From Piscicola geometra (lineage: Eukaryota > Annelida > Clitellata > Hirudinida > Piscicolidae): 64,000 bases of DNA. Below are positions 1-56,161 of the stretch, in pieces (position 1 is the stretch's first letter; each line of letters starts with the position of its first letter). The notes under the pieces are model-generated. The model was given only the letters and a program-made list of their open reading frames with translations, did not search any database and had not been told where the DNA came from. The position numbers and the translations under genes are program-made. Location of the stretch: the NCBI GenBank assembly GCA_943735955.1, contig OX030956.1:6221876-6285875 (forward strand), read 5' to 3'.

Positions 1-52
1 GAATGTTTCGAATAACAATGTTAAAATAATGACTGAGTTCTTAATCTTTCAG

Positions 53-5416
<5,364 letters not shown>

Positions 5417-5435
5417 TTGTGTTTGTGTGTGTGTT

Positions 5436-5470
<35 letters not shown>

Positions 5471-5665
5471 GCGTGTGTGTGTTTATGTGTGTGTGTGTGT
5501 GTGCGTGTGTGTGTGTGTGCGTGTGTGTGTGTGCGTGTGTGTGTGTGTTTGTGTTTGTGTGTTTGTTTATGTGTGTGTGTGTGTGTGTGTTTTTGTGTGT
5601 GTGTGTGTGTGTGCGTGTGTTTGTGTGTCTGTGTGTGTGCGTGTGTGTGTGTGTGTGTACGCGTG
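5417..5665. repeat. Interrupted (TG)n directly after the channel stop codon
   Basis: About 250 bp of TG repeat with TTTG, TGCG and TATG variants starts immediately after the stop codon of the channel gene, so it is the start of its 3' UTR. The downstream sequence 5690-6050 is AT-rich; an AATAAA-like string near 5838 is a candidate poly(A) signal. Confidence 0.93.
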
Positions 5666-6050
5666 TATCGATGTGAAAAGGAATCCTATAAAAGGGTGAA
5701 AGTCTGTGGAATAGTGTAGGAAATTTCGAGTTGAGAGGTATTCTTTTGGCATCTGTTGCCAGATACGATCTAATTGTACAAAATATTAATAATTAACTCT
5801 GGGAAATTCATGTATTTTTTATTTAGAAGAAATGTTAAATAAACCTTTTAGATGACTTACTTTGCTTTATTGATATACCCTTAAATCTTTATTAATTAGC
5901 GTTGTCTGAATAGGCATTATCAAATCTCAATAATAGCATCAAACAAAAAAACTCAATAAAAAAAACGAAAATGTTTAAATAATGTAAACTGAAAGATTAT
6001 TTAAATGTGAAAATAAATAAATGAAAAACTTTGTTTAAATCTGTGACGTG

Positions 6051-30778
<24,728 letters not shown>

Positions 30779-33690
30779 ACTCCCCTTCATTCTCTTCTCA
30801 CACGATTCATTCATGCATTTCTTTTTTCAAAGTCTTATAACTTTTTTCTCCATGTTTTTCCGGTTATATTAAATTTTTTTTCGTTTGGTAATTATGAAAA
30901 AAACAAATTAAAAATTCATTTAACATCTTTTTTATCTCCCTTTTCAGACCAAGTCACGATTAAGAATTGTTAACATGTTATAAAATATTTTAGTTTTAAA
31001 ATGAAAGAAAAAAAGGCATATCTGTTACAATCTCAATTTTTTTCTGAATGAGAAAACTTTCTTATCTTTTCTCAACGTTAGGTCTAAGTGGCCACATTAC
31101 TCATCAAGGCATCAAGCAAGTCAACAAACTGCTCATCCATCCATCCATCCTTCCACCCATTCATTTATTCTTCCTTTCACCAATCCATCCATCCGTGTTT
31201 GCTGATGAATCGGTTGTTCTGGAACGATTAAACTTTTCATGATATTTTGGTAGTCGTTAGAGATAGAGTATTTTAATATGAGTATTTACTCTCTTCGGCA
31301 CGCATTCGTTTGCATGCGATGAAGTGCGTTTGAAGAATTGTTATAGCGCCAGATTAGTTCTGATACAAACATAGTTCATCTTATTTTCTAATAAAAGACT
31401 CTTTTATGTGTACACTTGATCGCAAATAATCGAACCCGCCATAAATAAACTGGAGCTAATGCTAATGAAAGAACTAAGCAAAGTCGGCTTGACCGGGTGC
31501 CAGTGTTTACGAGTAAATGGTGGTATTACACCTCAGGAGGAGAGACGCTGGGAAGATATTGATGGCGAGTAATTCAGCGCAGGCCGTTAGTGTTAATTGG
31601 ACGACTCTCATAATTCCATCTGTCGCCATAATCCTCACTTTATCATTTATCTTGCTCGCCATCTCATTACAAAAGCAATTTCACAAATGCTCTGCTAGTT
31701 TTGCACACTTACCCGAATTTGCACTGCGCACAAGCTCTCTAAGGTGTGGTTTCAAGTAATAAAACTAACAAAGATTTAGCTTTTTGTCTTTAGAAAACAC
31801 AAAATCGTTGCGAAGGCTTTTCTATGTGTCTTTATGAATGTTTATGGAGGACTGAAGTAACAACGATCGTGTGAGGTATGGATTTCTGAGTGCATAGGAG
31901 GGATTCAAAGAAATATGCTTGGGTACAAAAACCGATTCTTTTACAGAGGACTGTCGTCAAAAAATACACGCCCGCCACTAAAAAGGATTATTATAAAAAA
32001 GAATATGTTCTTTTAATTTATTTTTCGATCAAGAACTTATAACTGAAGAATTTATTAATAACTTCCATGGAAAGCTCGATATTTCGATTAATCTATCTCG
32101 AAAGAGAATCAAATAGGCTGTCAATCGAAGATCGGCGTGTGTAGAACAATTGCTTGTACTGCATTTGAAGACGTCATAAAGCTTTTAAGTTTTTTTGGGT
32201 GAGCTCCAGTGGTTGGACCCACGACAATTTCGGAGAATCAACTTCTTTAAGTCAGTTTTGCCATTTAGTTTTTTCTCAGATTATATGTTTTTCCAACTTA
32301 TTTAAAGATCTTTGATTTCAAGTTTTTTCTAACTTATTTGAAGATCTTTTATTTCAAGTTTTTCTTTAATTAAAAAAAATTGTAAAAAAACATTACGCGT
32401 AGTTAAAAAAAATAAATATATAGGTTAAAGTTTCTCTTGAAGCAGCAACCAGCGCAAGGATTGCAAACTCTGGCACAGGAAGACCACAGATGTGGAGGTG
32501 GTTGAAGCGGCAACAAAAAGAGTGTGTTTTATTTTTTAAAATAATAATTATTATTAATTCTTCTATATAAAGAGTTAATGACTATGGCCAATATTAACGC
32601 GCTAGTTTCAAAATATTGGGATGATGAAAATAGTAATAATGACATTAGTGACAAGGGTAATAATGACAATGATATAATATAATATTCAGTAATAATGATA
32701 ATAATAATAAAATATTTTTAAAATTCTTCTTTGATAATAATAATAATAAGATGTTAAGCGCTTCAGTTCAAAAGGTACATCATGAAGTGGCAGCTATACA
32801 ACAAAAATAATAAGATACAAATAATAATAATAAAATAAATAACAATAATAATGATGAACATTTATAATATAGGGACTTACAAAATAAGGTTATTCTGAGT
32901 CAATTAACTAGATTGTACCGCTTATGAATAATCTGGCCACTTAAATTACACATAAATACTTAATAACAGTAGCGCTAATAATTATTCTCGATATATCTAA
33001 ATAAATCTTTAATTCATTAATATTTTTATTTCTACCTCACCGACCGAACGCTAAAATAATACAAAGAATGGCACCTAAGACTAAAAAAACATTTGACGAA
33101 TAAGAAGATGACGATGTTGGTTTCAAATATGAGGGTGAATAATCATATTCGATGTTAATTAGATTATATAAATGTAATAAAAATGAGTTATAGTAATGAT
33201 GATAATGAAGTATAATGGGTGATGAGATGCCCAATGAAGAAATGAAAGATTGAGTGATGAAGAAGGTGATGAGAGTGGTATTGTGATGATAATGATAATA
33301 AAGATGACGTTGATGATGATGATGACGGTAGTGTATCATGAGAAGGTGTTGATGATTATGATGACGGTGGTCAGCTGTAGGGCATGTGGAGGTTTCTGCT
33401 TAGGATTGATCTGTGAAGATGGGAAGAGGAATCAGAAAATGAAGATAGATGAAGCTTGTTAATAAGAATAGAATGAAGTAAGATGTGTTGATGTGCTCCA
33501 TCTCAGCAACCTCGCACTCTTCCCACCTTATCAATCGCCCCCATCTTGCATCACAACCCATCCAAAATACTCATCCTATCCTTCTTTTTCAATCAATTTT
33601 CTTGACCAACTCAGTCGCCTTTCCCATACCACTTTAGCGCTACTAAACCTAGTGTTACCTACACACCATGACTGTCCTCACTTCACTACT
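30779..33690. other. Intergenic region after PLXDC
   Basis: PLXDC 3' UTR and intergenic DNA. 31127-31195 is ATCC-rich. 31517-31759 is an 80-codon open frame with one hydrophobic segment (see findings). 32433-32520 is a patch of higher GC with exon-like composition but no family I recognise. 32630-32870 and 33180-33370 are AAT- and GAT-rich simple sequence. Confidence 0.5.
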
Positions 33691-33695
33691 TTGGT

Positions 33696-33930
33696 GAACG
33701 GGTAGCCAAGTCGGTAACGGCTCTCGGCTTGACCAATAATGAAAGGTCCTAGGTTCAAGTGCAACCAACGCCCTAGTAACCCAAAGGCGCAAATGAAAAT
33801 ATGCAGCCTAAAGTTGCCTGGAAGCCCGTTCGAGTTATACCGTATAACGATCAATAATAAAGTATTATTAACGGTCTCATCCGTATAACTTATACGCCAC
33901 TATAATAATGCTCGTCGTTATTATTATTAT
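33696..33930 (+). mobile_element. tRNA-derived SINE
   Basis: Starts with a tRNA-like head: an A-box-like TAGCCAAGTCGG at 33703-33714 and a B-box-like GGTTCAAGTGC at 33753-33763, about 40 nt apart. A tRNA-unrelated body follows, then AAT/ATT-rich sequence. The head does not fold as a functional tRNA by eye. Confidence 0.6.
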
Positions 33931-33955
33931 AATTACTACGAGCGCCCCAACCCTA

Positions 33956-34100
33956 ACCCTAACTCAGTCCCCCACCCAGCGTCACCTAACCCTACCCTAG
34001 CTCTAACCCTTCTATAAGCCTACCCTAGCTCTAACCCTTCTATAAGCCTACCCTAGCTCTAACCCTTCTATAAGCCTACCCTAACCTAACCCTCCACCCT
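33956..34100. repeat. Telomere-like CCCTAA and 28-bp repeats
   Basis: Begins with CCAACCCTAACCCTAACT, then three exact copies of a 28-bp unit (CCTACCCTAGCTCTAACCCT plus TCTATAAG) at 33991-34074, then CCTACCCTAACCTAACCCT. All are variants of the TTAGGG complement. It ends 16 bp from the CTDNEP1 stop. Confidence 0.85.
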
Positions 34101-34115
34101 TGCCCCTCCCTCGCC

Positions 34116-37075
34116 TCACCTGACGTCCTGCACGAATCGCAGGGCGTCGAGCAGGGGCAGGATGTTTAGGAGGGCCACGTCCCTCGAGTCCTGGTACCAC
34201 GAACTTATGGGAATGGCGTTGTCTGTGGCGAGGAAGGAAGGTAGGTTAGGGGAAGGTGAGGAAGGAGAGGAAGGGTAAGAGAGATAGAGTAGGGAAGGTA
34301 AGAAAGGGTAAGGAAGATAGAAAAGAAGAGGCAGGGTAGAGTAGGTGAAGAAGGTTAAGCAAAGGTTTCGGGAGGGAAGGTAGTAAATAGGATTTAGTTT
34401 TGTGTGTTGAAGATTTTCAGGTGCGTCTGAGATTATTATGACAAATAAAAATTTGAAAGAAGTGTGAAAAAAAGAGGGGGAGGGTAATTTGATGAATATA
34501 GATATTTTCGAACACTCATAAGGCTCAATGATGACGCATAATGCATCAATGATGACGCATAATGCATCAATGATGACGCATAATGCATCAATGATGACGC
34601 ATAATGCATCAATGATGACGCATAATGCATCAATGATGACGCATAATGCACCAATGATGACGCATAATAATGAGAAGAATGTCTGGCTGGTGGGACTGAC
34701 TGGGAAAAGCCTTGTAGGCGCCTGGAGAGTTGTCAAGGATGAAGATGGAGGAGAGGTCAGGGTTCACGAGACTGAGGTCCTTCGTGTAAGAGACGAATTC
34801 CAGCTGACAATGCTGTCGTGTTGGTGGTGGTGGTGGGGGTGGGTGGGTGATTTAGTTGTGATGAGCGAAAAAAGGGTGAAATGATGTGGTAGTGAGGTGG
34901 AGCAATGATAATCGGACAAGAAAGACACAAAATGATATTCAAAATGGCAAGAACCTGTCGGAAGTAGCGTCTCTTGAGGATGCTCCGGTTACGGTCGAGT
35001 TTCTCTGCAACAGCACTGCCGTAGATCTCCATGCTGGCCGTGAAGACCACCAGTTCGTACCACTGACTCACCTGGTGGTAGTGGTGGTGGTGGTTGTAGT
35101 TTTTGTTGAAATGGTGCTTGTACAAGTGGTTGTAAAAGTTGTTAGAGTTGAACATTTTCAATGGTGGAAATGATGGAAAACATATTTTGGTGTTGAATTA
35201 AAGTTTAATGATGTTGTGGTAATTATGTTGATTTTGAAATATTGGTGATGTGCAGATGAAAAGACAAATCGAATCGAGATGAAGGAATCCCTTCAAGTGC
35301 ATGCATTCTCCAACATTGCTACAGCACAAGTGTTGTAACACAGACATGCACAATGTCATGGTGTACAAATGACTTACCACGTCGAGGAAGTAGTCAACGT
35401 GTGGTCGTTTGTGCACAAAGAATCTCACCGGGTGTCTGTCGATCACCACCTGAGAAGGTTTTGTAATTGATGATGAATCAATTCTAAAGTGGAAGCTGCT
35501 AATGATTTAAATACAATAGAGGGAAAAAGATTTGAAACTAAATTTTAAAAAAATTAATGTCATTATTAATCATTTTTACATTTATCTAAGAATATAAATA
35601 AATCGTGTAATGAGTCTTTAATATAATAAACAGTATACATAAAACTCAGTGATTCAAAAATTACAACTAAGGCATTATGCAAAGATGAGCGAAGATAATT
35701 GAGCTGGTGGTAGATGCTGATACAAGTAATTAACTATATAGACTACATTATACCTTTGCTTGAGTATTTTAATGATTAAAAGATCAATTAGTGTTTAACG
35801 AAAGAAACAAAAATAAATAAACTCTCCAAGTCTGCCTTGGTTGACTCAGAGAAATTAAAATCAATGTGAACAACTGCGCATTTATATTTAACCATTACAC
35901 ACTGTCTCAACCAAGAATATTAAAATGTATTCCAAATATTTTTAATTCATTATAAAAATCTTATGATCTTGATGTTATTTGTTATTTGGTATCTTTCTTG
36001 CCCACTCTCATCATTATTATTATTATTATTTATTATTACTGGTTCCAAGGTTGTTATAGCCGAAAGGTGGCAGTAGGGATAAGCTCCCACTGCCTATAAA
36101 GTGCTCCCATATAGCATGTGTCTCTTAAAGCCTCTGACAACTATAATCATCCTTATTACTATTATTATTGCCCTCCTCCCTCCCGCGCCGAAGCACCTTA
36201 AGTATGAAGTCAGAGGGGGTGCCGGGCTTGACGGTGGGTCTAAGAACGCCCTCGTGGTGCGAGTGGATGAGCGTCTCGTCCAGGTCGAGCACAAGTGTCT
36301 TGCGTTTCACCCTGCCTGTCAAGCAATGCTTGCTTAATGATTTGAAAGTTGAAACATTTAGCAAAAAAAATTGCTTATTAAGGATGAATCAAGATATTTC
36401 TGTATGAAACTAAGAGTTCGTTTTTTCAGTTATACAAAATAAATATAAAGCAGTTTTACTCAAGTTATTATATTTATTGATTTATTATATTAAAATGAAA
36501 TATTCATATTTTAAATTATGATGATAACGTTTGAAATAAGAAAAAATAATACATTATTCTATTTTAAAAAAATTAATATAACAAACAAATACCTAATCTG
36601 ATTCTGTGAATGTGTGAAACAGGCATTATTGGGTACTTGATGGTTTGGTGCTGTATTACCTTTCAAGATGTTAAGGGAACTTTTATGGTTAAGGAAAACA
36701 ATTTTGAAATAAAGGCATTATTTAGAAAGACAAAATGTTAAATTTTAAGTCAAATAATAGTGATGAGCAGTCAATTTAGTGAAGCATATTGGCAGTTATT
36801 TACAACAAACTAAACATATTTAAACATTTCAATAAAAATTATTTAAATTTAAGTATTTCGGATGTTTTTTGTAATTTATAATCAATAATCACGGGAAAAA
36901 ATTAGAGTAATTTTTTGCGAAAATAATTGGCACAAGAAAAATTTGAAATGAACTGAAAACTCACAAGTCGTTGCTTTTTCTTGATACAGTAAACAAGAAA
37001 ATTCCAAATCCTAAACAAGAACAACACTATAAACTTTATACCCATGCTCGAAACCAATTGTGGATAAGTGCTCAT
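34116..37075 (-). CDS. CTDNEP1: CTD nuclear envelope phosphatase 1 (Dullard)
   Basis: Membrane-anchored HAD-type Ser/Thr phosphatase of the ER/nuclear envelope; in the family it dephosphorylates lipin to control lipid synthesis and nuclear membrane biogenesis. Exons in reading order: 37075-36965, 36659-36593, 36315-36197, 35449-35378, 35071-34955, 34812-34701, 34222-34116; 705 nt, 234 aa plus stop (human about 244). Seen: N-terminal hydrophobic anchor ([18 protein letters not shown]); [14 protein letters not shown]; catalytic DLDET within [110 protein letters not shown]. The last exon ends DVR-stop, but CAG|GTGAGG at that point could be a donor to a further C-terminal exon that I could not find. 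Introns carry a 21-bp array and a probable retroposon tail. Confidence 0.94.
34527..34672. repeat. 21-bp tandem repeat with TGACGCA cores, CTDNEP1 intron
   Basis: Seven copies of AATGATGACGCATAATGCATC, nearly identical, lying between the last two CTDNEP1 exons. Each unit contains TGATGACGCA and the palindrome ATGCAT. The 21-bp period keeps all frames open, which explains the long open frames on both strands. Confidence 0.95.
36005..36160 (-). mobile_element. Possible short retroposon with (AAT)n tail, CTDNEP1 intron
   Basis: On the minus strand a 110-bp block of moderate GC (including GGGAGCACTTTATAGGCAGT) ends in a run of AAT repeats at 36010-36040, like the 3' tails of SINEs or LINE fragments. 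I see no clear tRNA promoter boxes, so the class is uncertain. Confidence 0.4.
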
Positions 37076-37488
37076 AAGAGCCGAAACGGTAAATTATCTG
37101 GCTTTTAAATTTTATTTTCTTTCAAATGACTTCACCTTCAAAGTCTGTTTATTTTGCGTTAATTTTATTTGACTAAGCACTCGGTTATATATATATATCC
37201 ATAAAAGTTTTTGATAAAAGTATATTTCACAATCACAGACTTAATTCTCCATCTTCGTAGCCAAAGACGAATTATCGCTTTTCCTAATTAACTTATTTAA
37301 AAACAATGAATTCTGATTTTAGAAAACCACATATACTTTCTATTTATATATTATTTAAACAATTAAATTAGCATATAAAATATTTATAAATACCTAACTT
37401 TTAAACGTTAGCCCAGCTCTAATTTTCCAGCATTTAAACTTTAAAGTATAAGTTTTAAACTTCGTAATTTTTTATTAGCGTTTTCATC
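37076..37488. promoter_or_regulatory. Divergent promoter region, CTDNEP1 / ASDURF
   Basis: 413 bp separate the CTDNEP1 start codon (minus) from the ASDURF start codon (plus). The two head-to-head genes must share or overlap promoters here. The region is AT-rich. A TTTTTATTAG just before the ASDURF start could also be a splice acceptor of a 5' UTR intron. Confidence 0.5.
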
Positions 37489-37704
37489 ATGGCAATGAAT
37501 AACATCGACGAGTCACTAAGAATGAGAGAATTGGAAATCTTGAAGGAGGAGCTCTCAAACCTCCCAGTGACATCAAAAGTGTTTGTGCGTCAAGCCAACA
37601 GCAACATCTTCTTCAAAGAATCGCCGTCTGACAGACTACGTAAAGTTACCGCAGAATTGAATAAAATGAACCTTACTAAAAAGAAAAATAAACAAACTGG
37701 TTGA
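37489..37704 (+). CDS. ASDURF: ASDURF-like prefoldin-family microprotein, stand-alone gene
   Basis: 71-residue single-exon frame, ATG 37489, stop TGA 37702-37704. It is all charged/helical with a regular heptad feel. The stretch EELSNLPVTSKVFVRQANSN followed by IFF matches the core of human ASDURF (ELSNL, then KVY.RQQ, then NSNIFF), and a C-terminal helix (LRKVTAELNKM) and Lys-rich tail follow in the same order. Human ASDURF is translated from an upstream ORF in the ASNSD1 mRNA and is a beta-prefoldin-like subunit of the PAQosome/R2TP chaperone complex; here no ASNSD1 coding sequence follows. The gene sits between CTDNEP1 (divergent) and SENP (convergent, stop codons 119 bp apart). The assignment rests on remembered motif identity over about 45 residues. 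Confidence 0.8.
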   Translation: MAMNNIDESLRMRELEILKEELSNLPVTSKVFVRQANSNIFFKESPSDRLRKVTAELNKMNLTKKKNKQTG

Positions 37705-37753
37705 TTGAAGGAACTCTATTCATTAATAAACTAAGTTACCATTTTCTCTCTAG

Positions 37754-37767
37754 AATAAAGCTTTATT
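37754..37767. terminator. Palindromic bidirectional poly(A) signal
   Basis: AATAAAGCTTTATT is a perfect 14-bp palindrome giving AATAAA on both strands. It lies 50 bp after the ASDURF stop and 57 bp after the SENP stop on the other strand, the right place for both 3' ends. Confidence 0.65.
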
Positions 37768-37823
37768 AAACATTAAATAATTATATACATTACAACAGGA
37801 AAATTTAATGGTCTTTTATAAAA

Positions 37824-45275
<7,452 letters not shown>

Positions 45276-45318
<43 letters not shown>

Positions 45319-45336
45319 TGTGTGTGTGTGTGTGTG
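45276..45336. repeat. (TG)n microsatellite
   Basis: About 60 bp of TG repeat, on the minus strand a CA tract ending in CACACAG, which serves as the acceptor of the possible SENP exon 45273-45208. Confidence 0.95.
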
Positions 45337-46704
45337 GTGATGCTTTCATTTTAAATGATGAGCTACACAAAACAGTAGAACTTATAGAATGATTATACTA
45401 ATGAAGATGGAATGATCCTTCATAATAAATACAAAGCAACCTTGGTCAGTTTGCGTGTCAGAGTTTGTGTTCTATAAAAATTTTAGACTTTGGTTAAAAT
45501 ATTGGTAATACATTTTTAACCGGAAAAATGCAATGCAATGCAACTTCCACATTATCAAAAATAAATTTATGATGGATTGTAAATTTATTCTATATTAACA
45601 GTAATAAGACAAGAGAGCACTCACAACGGCATCAGGACGATAGTTTCTTGTGTTACGTCCTTTAGAAAAGCTCTCTCCTTCAAAATATTTAGCATTTTTG
45701 ATATTTTAATAATTTAGATTTTGAATGTGTGAAGTGTTATTTTAAAAGTTAGCTTAAAGTTAATTAGTTTTTTACTGTTTAGTATTCAGGATAAGAATCT
45801 ATTTGACTTAAATATCAATACAGTATTAATTTAAACTTAATTCATAAACAAAAGTGGCATATTTTCTCTTTGAGCTTCAATATTAAAGTTTCCAAGATTT
45901 ATATTTTATTATTTAAAACCGATAAACTATGAAAAGTTGTAAATAAATAAAACTTATTTATACAAATATTTTTATACTTTATTAATTTAAATTTTTAACT
46001 CAACCAACAAACCCTTTTCGGACATTTTCATTCGTTTAATGTTCGAGTTATCTCTGAAAAAATATTCAACAATGAATGAATTCTAACAGCATTTGTGAAA
46101 AATATTATCACAGGTTGTTTACAAGGTAGCTTGGAAGCCGCTGGCCTGAGTTTAATCTACTAATACCTGGTTTTATCATCGAAAAATAAAAGTATGAATT
46201 TTCACTAACGTTTCAGATAACCTTTTTCTTGAATTACCGTTAAGATCAAAAAAATTATAAATTTTATTAAAGAGTCTTGAGAGCATTGTGATCAGCCTAA
46301 GAAGCGCAAAATAATCTAAGACATTTTTAAAAGCTAAGCAAAGATCTAAAAAACCACCATAGATGTTTTGAAGGTTCTTGTTTTAAATATAATTTATTTT
46401 TCTCCGTTTAAAATTTCTGTTTAAAAAGTTAATTTACTTTTTTTACTACTTTCGAGAGTATAAAACCAGGTCTGAAATTTTTTCCCATCCCGTTCCATTC
46501 CCAATGATCATCAAAATTTTCATTTCCGTCCTGCTTCCGCAATTCGATTCCCGGTCCCGACCCGCTCAAAAAACTTTTTGACCTGTTTCCTATTCATTCC
46601 CGACATGAAAATTTGTCTACCCATTAATTTTCGCTGCCGTATTCACCGGTCTTAAACTTAAATTTTATGTTTTGGACGTCCACAGCTAGGGGGGGGAGGG
46701 GCGG
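45337..46704. other. Upstream region of SENP, no secure gene
   Basis: AT-rich. A minus-strand stretch 45690-45621 ends in a good donor (GTT|GTGAGT) and has an open frame including YFEGESFSKGRNTRNYRPDA; it could be the first SENP exon, but its phase does not fit exon 45273-45208 in the preferred frame. Nothing else recognised. Confidence 0.4.
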
Positions 46705-47019
46705 TTAAGTCAAAATTGGACAAGGGTAAAAAAGAGAAGGGTAAAAAAAACTTAAAAATTGTGGACGTATTTTATGGATGGTCCTATATGTCTTCAGATC
46801 CTTACGAAAAGTAAAAAAATAAATAGAAGTAGTTAAATAAGGAGGTAATGAGTTCCAAATATATGGACCAGCATAATGGAAGGAACGTTTAACAAAATAG
46901 TTATTAATGGAAGGAATGAAATAATGTAAAACACATCGGTTTTTAGGACAGAGTTTCCTTCCCAAGATTAAGTTTGTATGCAAAAGTGAAACTGAGTTAG
47001 AAAAAGTGATAAGAACCAC
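46705..47019 (-). mobile_element. LINE ORF2 C-terminal remnant
   Basis: Minus-strand frame of about 104 codons containing RSFHYAGPYIWNSLPPYLTT, then FFTFRKDLKTY, the characteristic C-terminal end of non-LTR reverse transcriptases (family form R.F.YAGP.IWNSLP...TFK..LKTY). Only the end is present. It lies between SENP and the tRNA gene and follows a G-rich patch at 46688-46700. Confidence 0.7.
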
Positions 47020-47968
47020 CTCAAGTTCTTTCAGACCAGCGGGGGACCATCTGGGGCTCTTGGATTTAAAAAAGCGTTTTGTGATGAAAAAGGTATCAAA
47101 TAAAAACTTGCAATTACAAAGACAGTAGATTTAATAGCTTTTTTAAAACTGCGGCCAAAATTGTTCATTCTCATAATAATTTGTTGAAATTACTAAATTT
47201 AGCAAGTAAATGTAATGGAGCAAAATAAACTTAGTTTAAAAAATCTAAAAAATAAAACTGTACTTTTCATGTTTTTATGTGTATCATGGATTATTCATTG
47301 GTCTGTATATTGAAACTCCAGTATGATTAACAAATGCCATTTTTTCTACAACTTCTCTGCATAAACCTTATGCGACGGTAAATTTAGCCGCAAAAGATTT
47401 ATGTATAAGCGACATGAACATATTTTTTAAGTTCGATTTTATAACATTTATATTTTCAAAATTATAGTTTGCTATGGTATTTTTATTTAAAATTATGAAT
47501 AAAAGTGTATATCATTTAATTTTACGCTTATATCCACTTGATCTGCGCTTCTTTTATACAAAGATCATGTCCTACACTGATGAAAATACACAAAAACTAA
47601 CTGAGAATATTTTCCCTTATTCCAACGATAAATCGTCAGCAGTCCTGTGCCGTAATCAACGTTTAACACATTCTATAATAACTTCTTTTCATCGAAATTA
47701 ATAGGCCAGAAATAGGCGACAAATTGTGTGGTTTTGTGGCTTAAAGTGTTTTAGTATTGGACAAACCAAATTCTTCCAGCTGTGAAACCAAAAGAAAAGC
47801 AGAATTTTTACGTTAAAGAGTACAACTTCTTCAAACTCTGACAAGACGAATAAACAAAGCGATTTGTCGTGTTATTTAATTTCATGAGTCTTTTCGTGCA
47901 AGGTTAAGGTTACTGCTGTTTTAAAATGCTGTAAAACCGAAACTTTTTATATTTTGTTTTTGTTAATG

Positions 47969-47974
47969 AAAAAA
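47969..47974 (-). terminator. RNA polymerase III terminator of tRNA-Lys
   Basis: On the minus strand a run of six T begins 3 nt after the tRNA 3' end, the standard Pol III stop. Confidence 0.85.
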
Positions 47975-47977
47975 GTA

Positions 47978-48050
47978 CGCCCAACGTGGGGCTCGAACCC
48001 ACGACCCTGAGATTAAGAGTCTCATGCTCTACCGACTGAGCTAGCCGGGC
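47978..48050 (-). tRNA. tRNA-Lys (anticodon CUU)
   Basis: 73 nt on the minus strand. Acceptor GCCCGGC pairs with GTTGGGC (one G-T). The D-arm has the A box TAGCTCAGTCGG. The anticodon stem TGAGA/TCTCA encloses loop CTCTTAA, so the anticodon is CTT (Lys). The T-arm has the B box GGTTCGAGCCC, and the discriminator base is G. There is no intron and no encoded CCA. All conserved positions look intact and a Pol III terminator follows, so it should be functional. Confidence 0.97.
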
Positions 48051-56161
<8,111 letters not shown>

